Below the pieces are notes generated by a model. The model ran no database searches and was not told the DNA's origin. It worked only from the letters and a program-made list of their open reading frames with translations. From positions 10,578,001-10,642,000 of the forward strand of contig OX387608.1 in the NCBI GenBank assembly GCA_947568835.1: 64,000 bases of DNA, in the 5' to 3' direction. The first letter of the stretch is position 1, and each line of letters begins with the position of its first letter. The stretch is from Protonemura montana (taxonomy: Eukaryota > Arthropoda > Insecta > Plecoptera > Nemouridae). A program made the translations under genes and the position numbers. Shown here one piece after another: positions 51,251-60,675 of the stretch.

Positions 51251-52494
51251 AAGATATTTCACGAGAAAGAAAAATTGGAAAATGGGCGTCGTTCGCGGCT
51301 GCGTTCTCGAGTGTCTTCAGCATGAAGTCGACGTTTCCCGTCCGTGACTGCAGCATCGACGTGGACCTCGCTGCGTGATGCTCCAACTTGACCAATAGGG
51401 CGTCGCGACGCCGACGTCCATGCAGTAGCACACTGCATGCTCGGCACATTCCCTGACGAGTTCATGGCGGTGAGGTCGCCGATCTAAGAGCAAAATGAGA
51501 GAAAATTACTCTACAATGCAATACTCGCATGCAATGCATTGCATACTCGGAAGCAAACGAAGACGTCGCGACGCCGGGCGCCGTCTTGGTTGCAAGCGCC
51601 GTGGAGGGAAGAGGCGCCTTTAGAACAAAGCAACAATTGACGGTGAGTAATGGCGCCGTGGCAGAGTACGCCGGTGTCATATGGAAAGCTTTTAACCAAA
51701 AAGTTATGTTTTTAATTAGTCAAATTAACTAATTAGTCTTGATTTCCTTATAATTTTATTTCCTGAAAGTTGAGGTATTTTACATATTTTGATCCTTTTC
51801 CGCAATTCAGGACGATTAGTATGTTTCTAGTCCCGTAGATGAAAATAATACTTTTTTCTAAAAATTCACTATAATATTATAATTTTTATTTTATAATTTT
51901 TATTTTAATAATAATAATAATTTCCTATTTTTTATTATAATTTTTTCTAATCTAGATGCTAGCTAGATTGGTTTTTAATTTATTCTAAACGCAAGAACAG
52001 CCTCGAAAACTCGACTAAAGTACCAGGCGAGCAGACGAGCGAGTAGTAAGCTGGCAGCGCTCTACAGGAAGTTCGATCGCCACGTGCGTCGATCGATCCC
52101 TCCCCCTTACTATCGTCTGATACTCAGCCTCTCATTGGCTGAACGGGTTTTGTGCTCATGGAGGTGATAAGAGCAATGGCGACCGTGGCAGCCATCAGCT
52201 CTAACCCTTGATCAAGTAACAGGTACATGTTACGAAACGTCGGGAAATTTAGTTGTTCTTCACTTAGCATTCAAAAACCATTTCAAATAGTTTTTATCAA
52301 AACTAGTGCTAAGGATAAATCAAGTAGACATGAGTCTAAAAACCATCATAATCCAATAGAACCTTGTAATTCAACGATCCCGTTATTATGCACTTCATTT
52401 CGATGCAATTAAAACAAATATATTATATTTATATAATGTATATATAATGGTGGGGTTTTTTTAATCCTGATTTTCTCAAACATTTCAGCATGGT

Positions 52495-52750
52495 TGGGTA
52501 CCTACTTTCGAGGGGTATTTAGTGTTCCTAATGTAGCGGTAAAAGCACAGGGGAGAACATCTCGCACACGCGTTCGTCTCGAATTGTAATCCATTTCTAT
52601 AATTTGTGTTTTTACCCATCCAGGCCGAATAAATCACGTAATCGCTACGTACCGTCTTGTACTAACCCTTAAACCATCCGCAACATCAAACTAATAATAA
52701 AATACTCTGCCATTGCAAGCATTTTCAATTTAAAATAGATTTCTAAGTAT
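52495..52750 (+). mobile_element. tRNA-derived SINE fragments
   Basis: Tail-type motifs (GAGGGGTATTTAGTGTTCCT; then AATAATAAAATACTCTGCCA and CATTGCAAGC) appear separated by about 150 bp of unrelated sequence. This suggests a broken or interrupted copy. Confidence 0.45.
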
Positions 52751-53644
52751 AAAACGCATCAAAATTGCAATTAAGCACGGATCAATGCCTTGATAAAGGT
52801 CTTGAGCTCAAGATCTGCACTTTAAGAAGTTGTTTAACAGTTCACTGCTATAAGGACACTTTGTGCAGGTGTTTCAAAGTGGGCAAGATGATAAAATCGG
52901 AAACAAATAAACGGAACCATAGAAAGATTGTAGTCAAAAAATCTTAAAACCTTGCGTTGAGTACAAAATTGATGAAATGCTTGTTTAATATCCACGTAAT
53001 TTTACGGAAAACACAAGAGACAGACACCGAGATACTATAATGTATGGCAAAATCATGTTTTGTGATCCCGTTTGCAAAGTGTCATAATCCCACCTTGCCA
53101 GCCAGTTTTAGATAACATTTTTCATTAGTACCTAATCGAATCGCCGTAAGAAATTTGTCTTAAGTCAATCTCACAAATTATGAACAAATTAAAACCATAT
53201 CCATCAGTTTTTAGGAAATTTCCGCAATATCAAGCAAGGTGCCAATTCTCAAGTAAAATAATGAAAGAGTTCCGAGTTCGCGCAGATAGCCTCTGATTGG
53301 TTCGTTTCATTCTAGATTGAACGCAAAATAGGATTTCTTCTAATTGAGAAAATAAAGCTCAATTGTCTTGATCAAGACTTTTTCGGTCAATCTTACCCGT
53401 TTACACGAGACAATTCATTGATGTGCATAATTGAGCTCAAGGTATTGATCAAGCTCTTGATCCTTGTAAAATAGGCTTTACTCGAAATTGAATGGAATTA
53501 AGTGTTATGCAGAAAAGCGTCACTAGAATCAGAGTGACTGAGGATAATCACAGTGTCTTAGTTTTACCAGCGGTTTTACCTTAGAGAAAAGAATACGGGT
53601 TAGTATTATTTTCTCTAAGGTTTTACTCTTTGGAGATCCGTCAT

Positions 53645-53795
53645 TCTCATAAAATGCGCTAAAATCGTTTCACAAACGCCATGTTTAAGTCTCAGTTCAT
53701 TAGACAGGCGGAGATCAGCGTTCGAGTCCCTGAAATTCGACACTAATTTTTGAGAGGTAATTAGTGATTCCAACAATAAAAAAAAAAATAGTTTG
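53645..53795 (+). mobile_element. tRNA-derived SINE, near full length
   Basis: The start CTCATAAAATGCGCTAAAAT matches the 62.9 kb copy. The B-box is CGTTCGAGTCCC, then CTAATTTTTGAGAGGTAATT and an A-rich end. Confidence 0.65.
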
Positions 53796-53967
53796 AAAAG
53801 TCACATAATTTGTAGCTTCTTCGAACAAGCAACTTTACATTCTTATAGGATTCTATATCATGGTCCCTTTCTGCCGGTATAAAGAAGTTGTGAAAAAAGC
53901 TTATCACCGTCTAAACCGACATGTGCCCTAAATGAGGCATCGGTATTTATAAATACCTGCTCCGAGT

Positions 53968-54085
53968 TCGCTGTATAAGCTCCCCGTTTGGGCATCAATT
54001 TTTGAGGGGGTAGTATTGTTCCTAATAATAAAATACCCCGAGCATTGCAAGCGTTTGCAATTTAAATCAGATTTCACATAAACTT
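53968..54085 (+). mobile_element. tRNA-derived SINE tail, in duplicate 1
   Basis: CCCCGTTTGGGCATCAATTT through CCTAATAATAAAATACCCCG and CATTGCAAGCGTTTGCAATT. The paralogous copy at 56264-56375 shares both boundaries because it was duplicated with the surrounding DNA. Confidence 0.7.
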
Positions 54086-54339
54086 CAATGCATTGCCTAA
54101 AATTAGCCGTCATATGATTTTGAATGCATTATTTAACTTTGCGTGTCGAATAATTATCAATTTTAACATTGTGCTCGAGTATATTTACCTTTTATTTAAC
54201 GAATGTTGCAGGTAAAGAGCTTATCCGACGCCACGATCAGCGACGCCAGCGTCCACGCGGTTACGCCAAACAGATGAGGGCGTCCTTCTGTAATCACGAA
54301 TCAGGAGCAAATCAGCAAGATAATAGTGACAGTCATCGC

Positions 54340-54666
54340 CGAATTGTTTGGTGTGTTGAAAACTCCGGTTCTCGTAAGATCACCGAAGTTAAGCAACACT
54401 GCGCTGATTCAGGGGTTGGGTGACCATTATACACATGACCAGTTCTGTTCGGGAGAGAGGTTGGAGGGATGAAAGTTAGTACAGCAACTTCATTTGCCTC
54501 GCTTATCAACCTCTCGACAGCATGGATTTGTGGAGGAATCCTGATGTTCGAGTTGTACCGTCCTTCGGAAGGGACGTTAAGCCGTTGGTCCCCTTGGTGC
54601 TCTTCGACAGGAGTGGGCTACGTGCCGGCACCGGGTTTCCCCTCCTCCATTCTAGACTAGGTTAGA

Positions 54667-54713
<47 letters not shown>

Positions 54714-54795
54714 CCCATCCACCGACGCCATTAGACCAGTGCCATATGGCCAGATGTCAAAACAGTGCGTCGTTAAACACCACAAATAATAATAG
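54340..54795 (+). mobile_element. 5S-derived SINE, copy 4 (full length, with TSD)
   Basis: The head matches 5S rRNA (TCCGGTTCTCGTAAGATCAC, GAAGTTAAGCA, TTGGGTGACC), that is, pol III A-box to C-box. The body carries CCGTCCTTCGGAAGGGACG. An expanded ATC microsatellite (54668-54711) precedes the end CGTTAAACACCACAAAT. Probable target-site duplication: TAATAGTGACAGT on the left and TAATAGTTACAGT on the right. The paralogous site at ~56622 is empty. Confidence 0.9.
54668..54711 (+). repeat. (ATC)n microsatellite inside 5S-SINE copy 4
   Basis: About 14 ATC units. Shorter ATC/GAT runs occupy the same place in copies 3 and 6, so this is an expansion of an internal SINE repeat. Confidence 0.95.
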
Positions 54796-54834
54796 TAATA
54801 GTTACAGTTATCAAGAATTGCAACCCTGAAATCA

Positions 54835-54970
54835 AAAATCTTATTTATATTGCAAACACTTGTTATGTGCAGTTTACTAAATTACCTCGCAAAAATTGGT
54901 GTCCAAACGGGGACTCGAACCCTGGTCGCCACCTGTCGAAGGTGTTGCGAATACAATACTTTGATAGCTG
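54835..54970 (-). mobile_element. tRNA-derived SINE, in duplicate 1
   Basis: On the minus strand: the arm CACCTTCGACAGGTG, the B-box AGGGTTCGAGTCCCCGTTTG, then ACCAATTTTTGCGAGGTAAT. Paralogous to 57087-57215. Confidence 0.7.
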
Positions 54971-55259
54971 TGGTTCCTGATCCTTGTGTGTTGTGTGTCG
55001 GGAATTATAACCGTTCGAGCTATTATATTTGGATTACATTACTTTGGTAGCTGTGATTCCTGATTCTTTGTTTCGTGAATGAAAACTGTGTGTCGGGAAT
55101 TACTGACCCACTGGAGTGACCTCATAAAACAAGATAAATAATAAATAAGTCTTCATTTTCTTATAATTTTCTTTTCTGAAAGTTGAAATATTTTACATAT
55201 GTTGATAATTTTCCGCAATTCAGGACGCTCATCACATAGTTTGGTTTCCCGTAGGTTAG

Positions 55260-55330
55260 AATATTATATACCATATAAAATATATTTATATATATTATAT
55301 ATATTTATATTATATAAAATAATATATTTT
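55260..55330. repeat. AT-rich microsatellite-like stretch
   Basis: Almost pure A/T with ATATTTATAT-type units. It occupies the same place in duplicate 2 as the AT-rich tract at ~51860-51955 in duplicate 1. Confidence 0.8.
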
Positions 55331-55744
55331 TTTAATTCAAGAAGAGATTATTTCCTTAAAACACAATTTTTAGGCGCTCAAGAACAGCCTCTAAAACTCG
55401 GCTAAAGTACCAGGCGAGCAGACGAGCGAGTAGTCAGCTGGCAGCGCTCTACAGGAAGTTCGAAAGCCACGTGAGTCGATCGATCCCTCCCCCTGACTAT
55501 CGATTGATACTCGGCCTCCCATTGGCTGAACGGGTTTTGTGCTCATGGAGGTGATAAGAGCAATGGCGACCGTGGCAGCTGTTAGCTCAGTGACTACTCG
55601 GCGCCTACCCTCAAGACTCGGTGCCAATCTCGGAACTCTGTTTTTATGCACAACGTCCACCCTCACGGCATGGAGGCGATGTCGGTGTCGACGGCGAGTC
55701 CATGTAACTTTGTTTCAATATTCAGCGCCCACCTTTAAGACACG

Positions 55745-56170
55745 GAACGAACGGTTTAGCGTGTTGAAAACACCGGTTCTCGTGATATCACCGAAGTTAA
55801 GCAACACTGCGCTGGGTCAGGTATTGGATGGGTGACCATCATACACATAATCAGTTCTGTTAGGGAGAGAGGTTGGAGGGATGAAATTTAGTACAGCAAC
55901 TTCGCTCGCCTTGCTTATCAACCTCTCAACAGCATGGATCTGTGGAAAAATCATGTTGTTCGAGTCGTATCGTCCTTCGGAAGGGACGTGAAGCCGGTAG
56001 TCCCCTTGCTGCTCTTCGACAGGAGTAGGCTACGTGCCGGCACATGGTATCCTCTCCTCCCTTCTACGCTAAGTTAGGTTCATTAATATCCACTCATTCA
56101 CCAACGCCATTCGACCAGTGCCACATGGCCAGATGTCACAGCAGTGCGTCGTTAAACACCACAAATCAAT
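55745..56170 (+). mobile_element. 5S-derived SINE, copy 5 (full length, with TSD)
   Basis: This is the best-preserved 5S head in the window: ACACCGGTTCTCGTGATATC, GAAGTTAAGCAACACTGCGC and GGATGGGTGACC. It is flanked by AGACACGG on both sides (about 55737 and 56171), a likely target-site duplication. It lacks the long ATC expansion seen in copy 4. Confidence 0.9.
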
Positions 56171-56263
56171 AGACACGGTACTAACCTCGGAACTCCATTT
56201 ACATACATAAAGTCCTCGACGACGACGGTGATTTTATGCCGCAAGCGCGGGCGTTTGTTGAAT

Positions 56264-56375
56264 ATAAACTCCCCGTTTAGGCATCAATTTTTGAGAGGGT
56301 AGTATTGTTCCTAATAATGAAATACCCCGTACGTGGCAAGCGTTTGAAATTTAAATCAGATTTCACATAAACTTC
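56264..56375 (+). mobile_element. tRNA-derived SINE tail, in duplicate 2
   Basis: Paralogue of 53968-54085 with scattered substitutions (for example TTTAGGCATC for TTTGGGCATC). Confidence 0.7.
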
Positions 56376-56661
56376 AATGCATTGCCTAAAATTGGCCGTC
56401 ACATGATTTTGAATGCATTATTTAACTTTGTATGTCGAATAATTATCAATGCTAAAATTGTGCTCGAGTAAATTTACCTTTATTTCAACGAAGGTTGTAG
56501 GTAAAGAGCATATCCGACGCCACGATCAGCGACGCCGGTGTCCACGCGCTTACGCCAAACAGATGGGGGCGTCCTTCTGTAATGACGAATCAGGAGCAAA
56601 TCAGCAAGGAAATAGTGATAGTTATTGAGAAAAATTGCAATCCTGTAATCAAAAATCTTCT

Positions 56662-57085
56662 TTACATTGCGTTTATTAATTAATTTGTGGTGTTTAACGA
56701 CGTACTGTTTTGACATCTGGCCATGCGGCACTGGTCTAATGACGTCGGTGAATGAGTGGATGATGATGAGGATGATGATGAACCTAACCCAGCCTAAAAG
56801 GGAGGAGGGGAAACCCGGTGCCGGCACGATACCTACTCCTGTCGAATAACACCAAGGGAACCACCGGCTTAACGTCCCTTCCGAATGACGGTACAACTCG
56901 AACAGCAGGATTCCTCCACAAATCCATGCTGTCGAGAGGTTGATAAGCAAGGCGAATGAAGTTGCTGTACTAACTGTCATCCCTCTAACCTCTCTCCCGA
57001 ACAGAACTGGTCATGTGTATGACGGTCACCCATCCAATACCTGACCCAGCGCAGTGTTCCTTAACTTCGGTTTCCAACAAGCCAA
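56662..57085 (-). mobile_element. 5S-derived SINE, copy 6 (with TSD)
   Basis: It is inverted relative to copies 4 and 5, with body and tail as in the family. The 5S head is partly eroded at its 5' end. The TTTACATTGC repeat on both sides (about 56653 and 57096) marks the insertion. It interrupts the duplicated segment that is uninterrupted at 54835-54860 in the first duplicate. Confidence 0.88.
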
Positions 57086-57086
57086 A

Positions 57087-57215
57087 CCGTGCGGTTTACA
57101 TTGCAAATGCTTGTTAAGTGCAGTTTACTAATAACCTCGCAAAAATTGGTGTCTTTACGGGAACTCGAACCCCGATCGCCACCTGTCGCAGGTGTGGCGA
57201 TTGCAATAGGTACTT
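57087..57215 (-). mobile_element. tRNA-derived SINE, in duplicate 2
   Basis: On the minus strand: the arm CACCTGCGACAGGTG and the B-box GGGGTTCGAGTTCCCG, then ACACCAATTTTTGCGAGG. Its distal end is separated from flanking duplicated DNA by 5S-SINE copy 6. Confidence 0.7.
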
Positions 57216-58174
57216 TGATAGCTGTGGTTCCTGATCCTTTGGTTATTGATTGAAAACGTTGTGTGTCGAGAATTACTGATCCAATCACTGGAGTGACCCA
57301 GAAAACAAGTGGGGTGAGAGAGTGACAATACAAAAAAAGAGAATCCTTCAAACATGCAATGGAACTATGCAAAAATGATTGTAACTACCTATTTTATTGC
57401 ACTAATCACGCTAGCTGTTAGCAAACAAGACCTGACCTACAGAAATAAGGAAATAACACAAAAAAATAATAAAGCATAATAAGTGTAATTTGATGCAATA
57501 AATGCTATTCGTTAGTTTGAACAATTTCTGTCGTCCTATCCAATCTGCATGCGATAGAGCCAGCGTTTCAGTTGCTTCATCGAAAACATTCTTGATTTTA
57601 TCGAAAATGTCACCGGGTTCAGAAAAAAAATGTAGACATTGTGGGTGCATTAAAGAAATTCAAGAACATCTTGAATAAAATAAATTATTGATTTCGAATT
57701 TTTCGAAGATCTAACGACGTTTTCAGATTCAGATCACGACCAGTTTAAATAATTCCTGAACAAGAATAAAAACAAGACTAGCAACATAACAAATGATAAC
57801 AACAATTGTTCGGGAAACTTCGGGCACTCTCGTAGGTCACAATCGGTTTGTTTTCGTGTTACGCAGTCTTTGGGGAAATTAAGTACATTTCCCAATAAAC
57901 ACTTGCAAGTAAGCCTGATATCTCTATGAAAATTAATAGGTGAGATTAGATTTACTTTCTATATTTACTTAACATGCTGGTACAAAATCGATAACCACTA
58001 ATTGTCTGCTTTGTGACGCATAAAAGCAAATGGCGGCTAATGGCGAATGACACTTTGACAGTGACAGCTCTGACATATTTAGCTTTTTTGGACATCTGTG
58101 GTGTGTACCAATGTTGTTATGTATAATTTCGCCTATGATTGCTATATTAATGGACATCTTTTTCTAAAACTGTT

Positions 58175-58269
58175 TTATTTGTTACTACAGGTCCAAGAAA
58201 ATCTCATTTTAGTAAGGTGAAACCTCAGAAGGGCAGCTTGTTGTCATTCTTATTTTGGCTTAAGATTGA
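58175..58269 (+). other. MCRIP 5' UTR segment with splice acceptor
   Basis: A pyrimidine-rich tract ends in TTGTTACTACAG|GTCC with the junction at 58190/58191. The sequence from there to the ATG is short and non-coding in the MCRIP frame. A possible donor for the upstream exon is CTTGCAA|GTAAGC near 57908. Both sites are motif-based guesses. Confidence 0.4.
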
Positions 58270-58548
58270 ATGAGAATGCAGTCACAGCAGCAGGAATCGA
58301 CATCGCCTATTAATCACGACGACTTAATCACTTACATACACGAATCGTGGAAAAAGGTGTCTCGAGAGTTTGAGAATTCAAACAGTAAAAATGGACCAGA
58401 GCACAGCAAGACCGGACCGTGTGTGCGGTATTACGTTCACCATGGTTCTAATCCACAGCTCAAAGATTTTGAGCCATTTGATTTAGAAAGTTGGTGGGGT
58501 AAAAAGGTGCATCAAAATCATCAAAACCCACGTTCACAGGAATCATAG
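58270..58548 (+). CDS. MCRIP: MCRIP (FAM195) family protein, 92 aa
   Basis: MCRIP1/2 are small MAPK-regulated proteins. In mammals they bind the CtBP corepressor and are linked to stress granules and the DDX6 helicase. The match is to the C-terminal MCRIP core: H-D-D-L-I-T-Y-I-H-E-S-W (residues ~16-27, vertebrate HEENVRFIYEAW), then YYVHHGSNPQLKDFEPFDL and ESWW near the end (vertebrate NPRLQNFVPIDLDEWW). Vertebrate proteins are about 97-160 aa; this one lacks most of the N-terminal region. The ATG at 58270 is used because stops close the frame just upstream. A splice acceptor at ~58190 points to an upstream non-coding or unrecognised exon. The gene converges with the CCDC57-like gene. Confidence 0.85.
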   Translation: MRMQSQQQESTSPINHDDLITYIHESWKKVSREFENSNSKNGPEHSKTGPCVRYYVHHGSNPQLKDFEPFDLESWWGKKVHQNHQNPRSQES

Positions 58549-59065
58549 CAACTACCTTTCTCTCGATAACGAATGTGTTACTGTCGTCGTCAACAGCTGT
58601 GACGGCTGCATGTACTACATAATTCCACACTCGTTACATTTAAGACAAGTGTATCTCCGGGTCTGTAAACCTAGCAATGAAGGAACAGCTTTTGTGGTAA
58701 GGTGTCTGGTTTGCAATGGCAACAACCATGGGTTCTTCAAGCGGTTGGTTTCTATGGGTTTCTATTTTTTATCGAATTTAAGTATGCTGAAAATACTTTT
58801 TAAGTATGTTGCTCATGTGTACACATTTATTCAGTATTCTTCCATGACCACCTTAAAATAAGTACTAGGTTTTTATAAGCCATAACATTCCGTTTGATAA
58901 ATTGCTTGTCATTCCTATGAAAGTTACAAATTAAAAAGAATCCAGGAAGGGGAGAAAACATAATTAAAAAAAAAAAAAGACGGAAGTTTCAACTGTTTGA
59001 AACTGTTTGGTAAATTTTCAATTATTTGTGTGTTAAATTATACACAGATATTAATGTTTGTGAAA

Positions 59066-59180
59066 TCTGATTTTAAAATTGAAAACGCTTGCAATGCACG
59101 GGGTATTTAATTATTAGGAACACTCATAAATAGATGCCCAAACGGAAACTCAAACTCCGATCTCCACCTTTCACGGGTGT
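59066..59180 (-). mobile_element. tRNA-derived SINE, left arm of an inverted pair
   Basis: On the minus strand: GAGATCGGAGTTTGAGTTTC, then CATCTATTTATGAGTGTTCC, TAATTAAATACCCCG and CATTGCAAGCG. It lies between the convergent MCRIP and CCDC57-like genes. Confidence 0.65.
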
Positions 59181-59187
59181 ATCCGTG

Positions 59188-59285
59188 ATAGGTTGAGATC
59201 AGAGTTCGAGTCTGCGTTTCGGCATCTAATTATTATTGAGAGGGTAGAAGCGGTAGAAGTGTTCCTAATAATAAAATGTTTGTTT
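59188..59285 (+). mobile_element. tRNA-derived SINE, right arm of an inverted pair
   Basis: GAGATCAGAGTTCGAGTCTG then GGCATCTAATTATTATTGAG and GTTCCTAATAATAAAATG. It is head to head with the previous copy with almost no spacer, so the two could fold into a hairpin of about 90 bp. Confidence 0.65.
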
Positions 59286-59442
59286 GTGTTGCTCCACAAG
59301 CTGAAGCTGAAAAATGATTTTCTACATTATTTTAGTTTTTTTGTATGGCAATTACGTGTACAGCAACAAACATTCGCCTCATTTTTACAGTTTTTTTCTC
59401 AATCAATTCCTCAAACACTTTTGTGTTGAAGGGAGGAACTAA

Positions 59443-59448
59443 TTTATT
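59443..59448 (-). terminator. Candidate CCDC57-like polyadenylation signal AATAAA
   Basis: A canonical hexamer on the minus strand about 120 nt after the stop codon at 59569, a usual distance for a compact 3' UTR. Confidence 0.4.
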
Positions 59449-59568
59449 TGTGCAGAGTTATCATAAATTATATTTTCTGTTTGATACTACTGTAGTGTCG
59501 GAGCAAAAAAACAGACAAGACCCAGATCTTTTAATTGAATTAAAAAACAAACCTGTAAAATGACTACG

Positions 59569-60675
59569 TCAGTCTCTTAAGTTGTAATTCCTTATTTTGG
59601 TGTGTGATGATTTCTTCTCCTGAATCGCCACCTTCCTTGACATGTTCGTTAACGAGGTGCCTTGTATTTGCATCGGGGGCAGCGGTAAGTAAAACAAGTT
59701 GCTGCAGTCGACTCGACGGTGTCCAGTCGGCTGATGCCTTGTTACGACATCATGTCTCATCGCCGCCTGCACTCCGACACCTCGCTCCGCACGTTCTCTC
59801 TCGATTACTTCGATGTCATGCTCACGGTTTATTTTGCCTATTTTAGACTCCAGTCTTAAAATATCTCGTCGAACACCTTCTAAAATCTGATCGCTCTTCA
59901 ACGCCTCTTTACTTACCACTAGACTGTTACCTAAAATATGTTCGCTTGTGAGTCTGGTAGCGATTTCTTTACGTACATTTTTCATCTCGGCTAACAATTC
60001 TTTCTTCTCCAAGGCTACTGTCTTGCCGATGTTTTCTGTTGCTTTATCCAGCTTTTGTTCCAGAAGCAATATACGGACATCCTCAAAGTTAGGATCTTTC
60101 GGGTCGAGAGTCCCATTCTCACGGCTTGTCAACTTTTCTCTCAAATTCTCGAACATTTGCATTTTCAAAAGTCCAATTGCTTTTTCCATCTGGGAAACCC
60201 TCTCATCGTCCACATCATTTTCAACCAAGACAGTTTCATCGACTTTTAAGTTCCCTTCTTCCTCTCCACCCTTAATCTTCTTCTTCATCTCTTTGATAAC
60301 ACATCTCAAAACATGGTTCTGTTGTTTCAGCTGTTGAAACTCGTCTTTACACGAAATCGTATCGCCCAACGGCAAGTTTCTTTTACCCATCATATTTAAA
60401 ATTCTATCCCGTTCAGCCACTTTTTTCTCAGCGTCGGAAAGTCGTTCTTGAAGACTGTCACTCTCCGAACGCAAGTTACGAGCCTCTGTTCTCGCTTCTT
60501 CAAGTTTTGTGGCCAACTCATTCATCTCATCTGTTACAGCAGCTTGACGAGCTTTATTCTCTTTAGCTCGAGACGCAAAGCTCTCGTTGAACTCCTTTGC
60601 CGCAGATACCAGAGCCGCTTCAAGTTTCACAACTTTGCTTTTACTCGCTTGCAGTTCGAGTTGTATATTTGCTAC
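59569..60675 (-). CDS. CCDC57: CCDC57-like exon 4 (C-terminal)
   Basis: The acceptor is AATTTCTTAG|GTAGC and the frame stays open to the stop at 59569 (368 aa). It holds long heptad-repeat segments and the second CCDC57 signature. From about 'ERERAERG' onward coiled-coil character is lost; this may be a species-specific tail or read-through of an unspliced intron. Confidence 0.75.
   Translation of the reverse strand, partial: VANIQLELQASKSKVVKLEAALVSAAKEFNESFASRAKENKARQAAVTDEMNELATKLEEARTEARNLRSESDSLQERLSDAEKKVAERDRILNMMGKRNLPLGDTISCKDEFQQLKQQNHVLRCVIKEMKKKIKGGEEEGNLKVDETVLVENDVDDERVSQMEKAIGLLKMQMFENLREKLTSRENGTLDPKDPNFEDVRILLLEQKLDKATENIGKTVALEKKELLAEMKNVRKEIATRLTSEHILGNSLVVSKEALKSDQILEGVRRDILRLESKIGKINREHDIEVIERERAERGVGVQAAMRHDVVTRHQPTGHRRVDCSNLFYLPLPPMQIQGTSLTNMSRKVAIQEKKSSHTKIRNYNLRD

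Larger units (their letters stand above)
51733..55133. repeat. Tandem segmental duplication, copy 1 (~3.4 kb)
   Basis: Three blocks match copy 2 in the same order and orientation: 51733-52200, 53968-54335 and 54811-55133. A central 1.77 kb between the first two is mostly unmatched, and copy 4 of the 5S SINE separates the last two. The first block includes ACCAGGCGAGCAGACGAGCG and GGAGGTGATAAGAGCAATGG. No gene was recognised. Confidence 0.85.
55150..57312. repeat. Tandem segmental duplication, copy 2 (~2.2 kb)
   Basis: Matching blocks are 55150-55590, 56264-56640 and 57087-57312. It carries two 5S-SINE insertions (55745-56170 and 56662-57085) absent from copy 1 and keeps the empty site of the copy 1 insertion. 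The adjacent AT-rich microsatellite (55260-55330) also differs from copy 1. Confidence 0.85.

Noticed and set aside
55755..55870. Possible functional 5S rRNA gene
   Set aside because: Only the internal-promoter half of 5S is kept. It continues into a non-5S body shared by five other dispersed copies with TSDs, so it is a SINE head and not an rRNA gene.
58610..58861. 83-codon frame after MCRIP
   Set aside because: Lies in the probable MCRIP 3' UTR and has no recognisable domain despite a few Cys residues.
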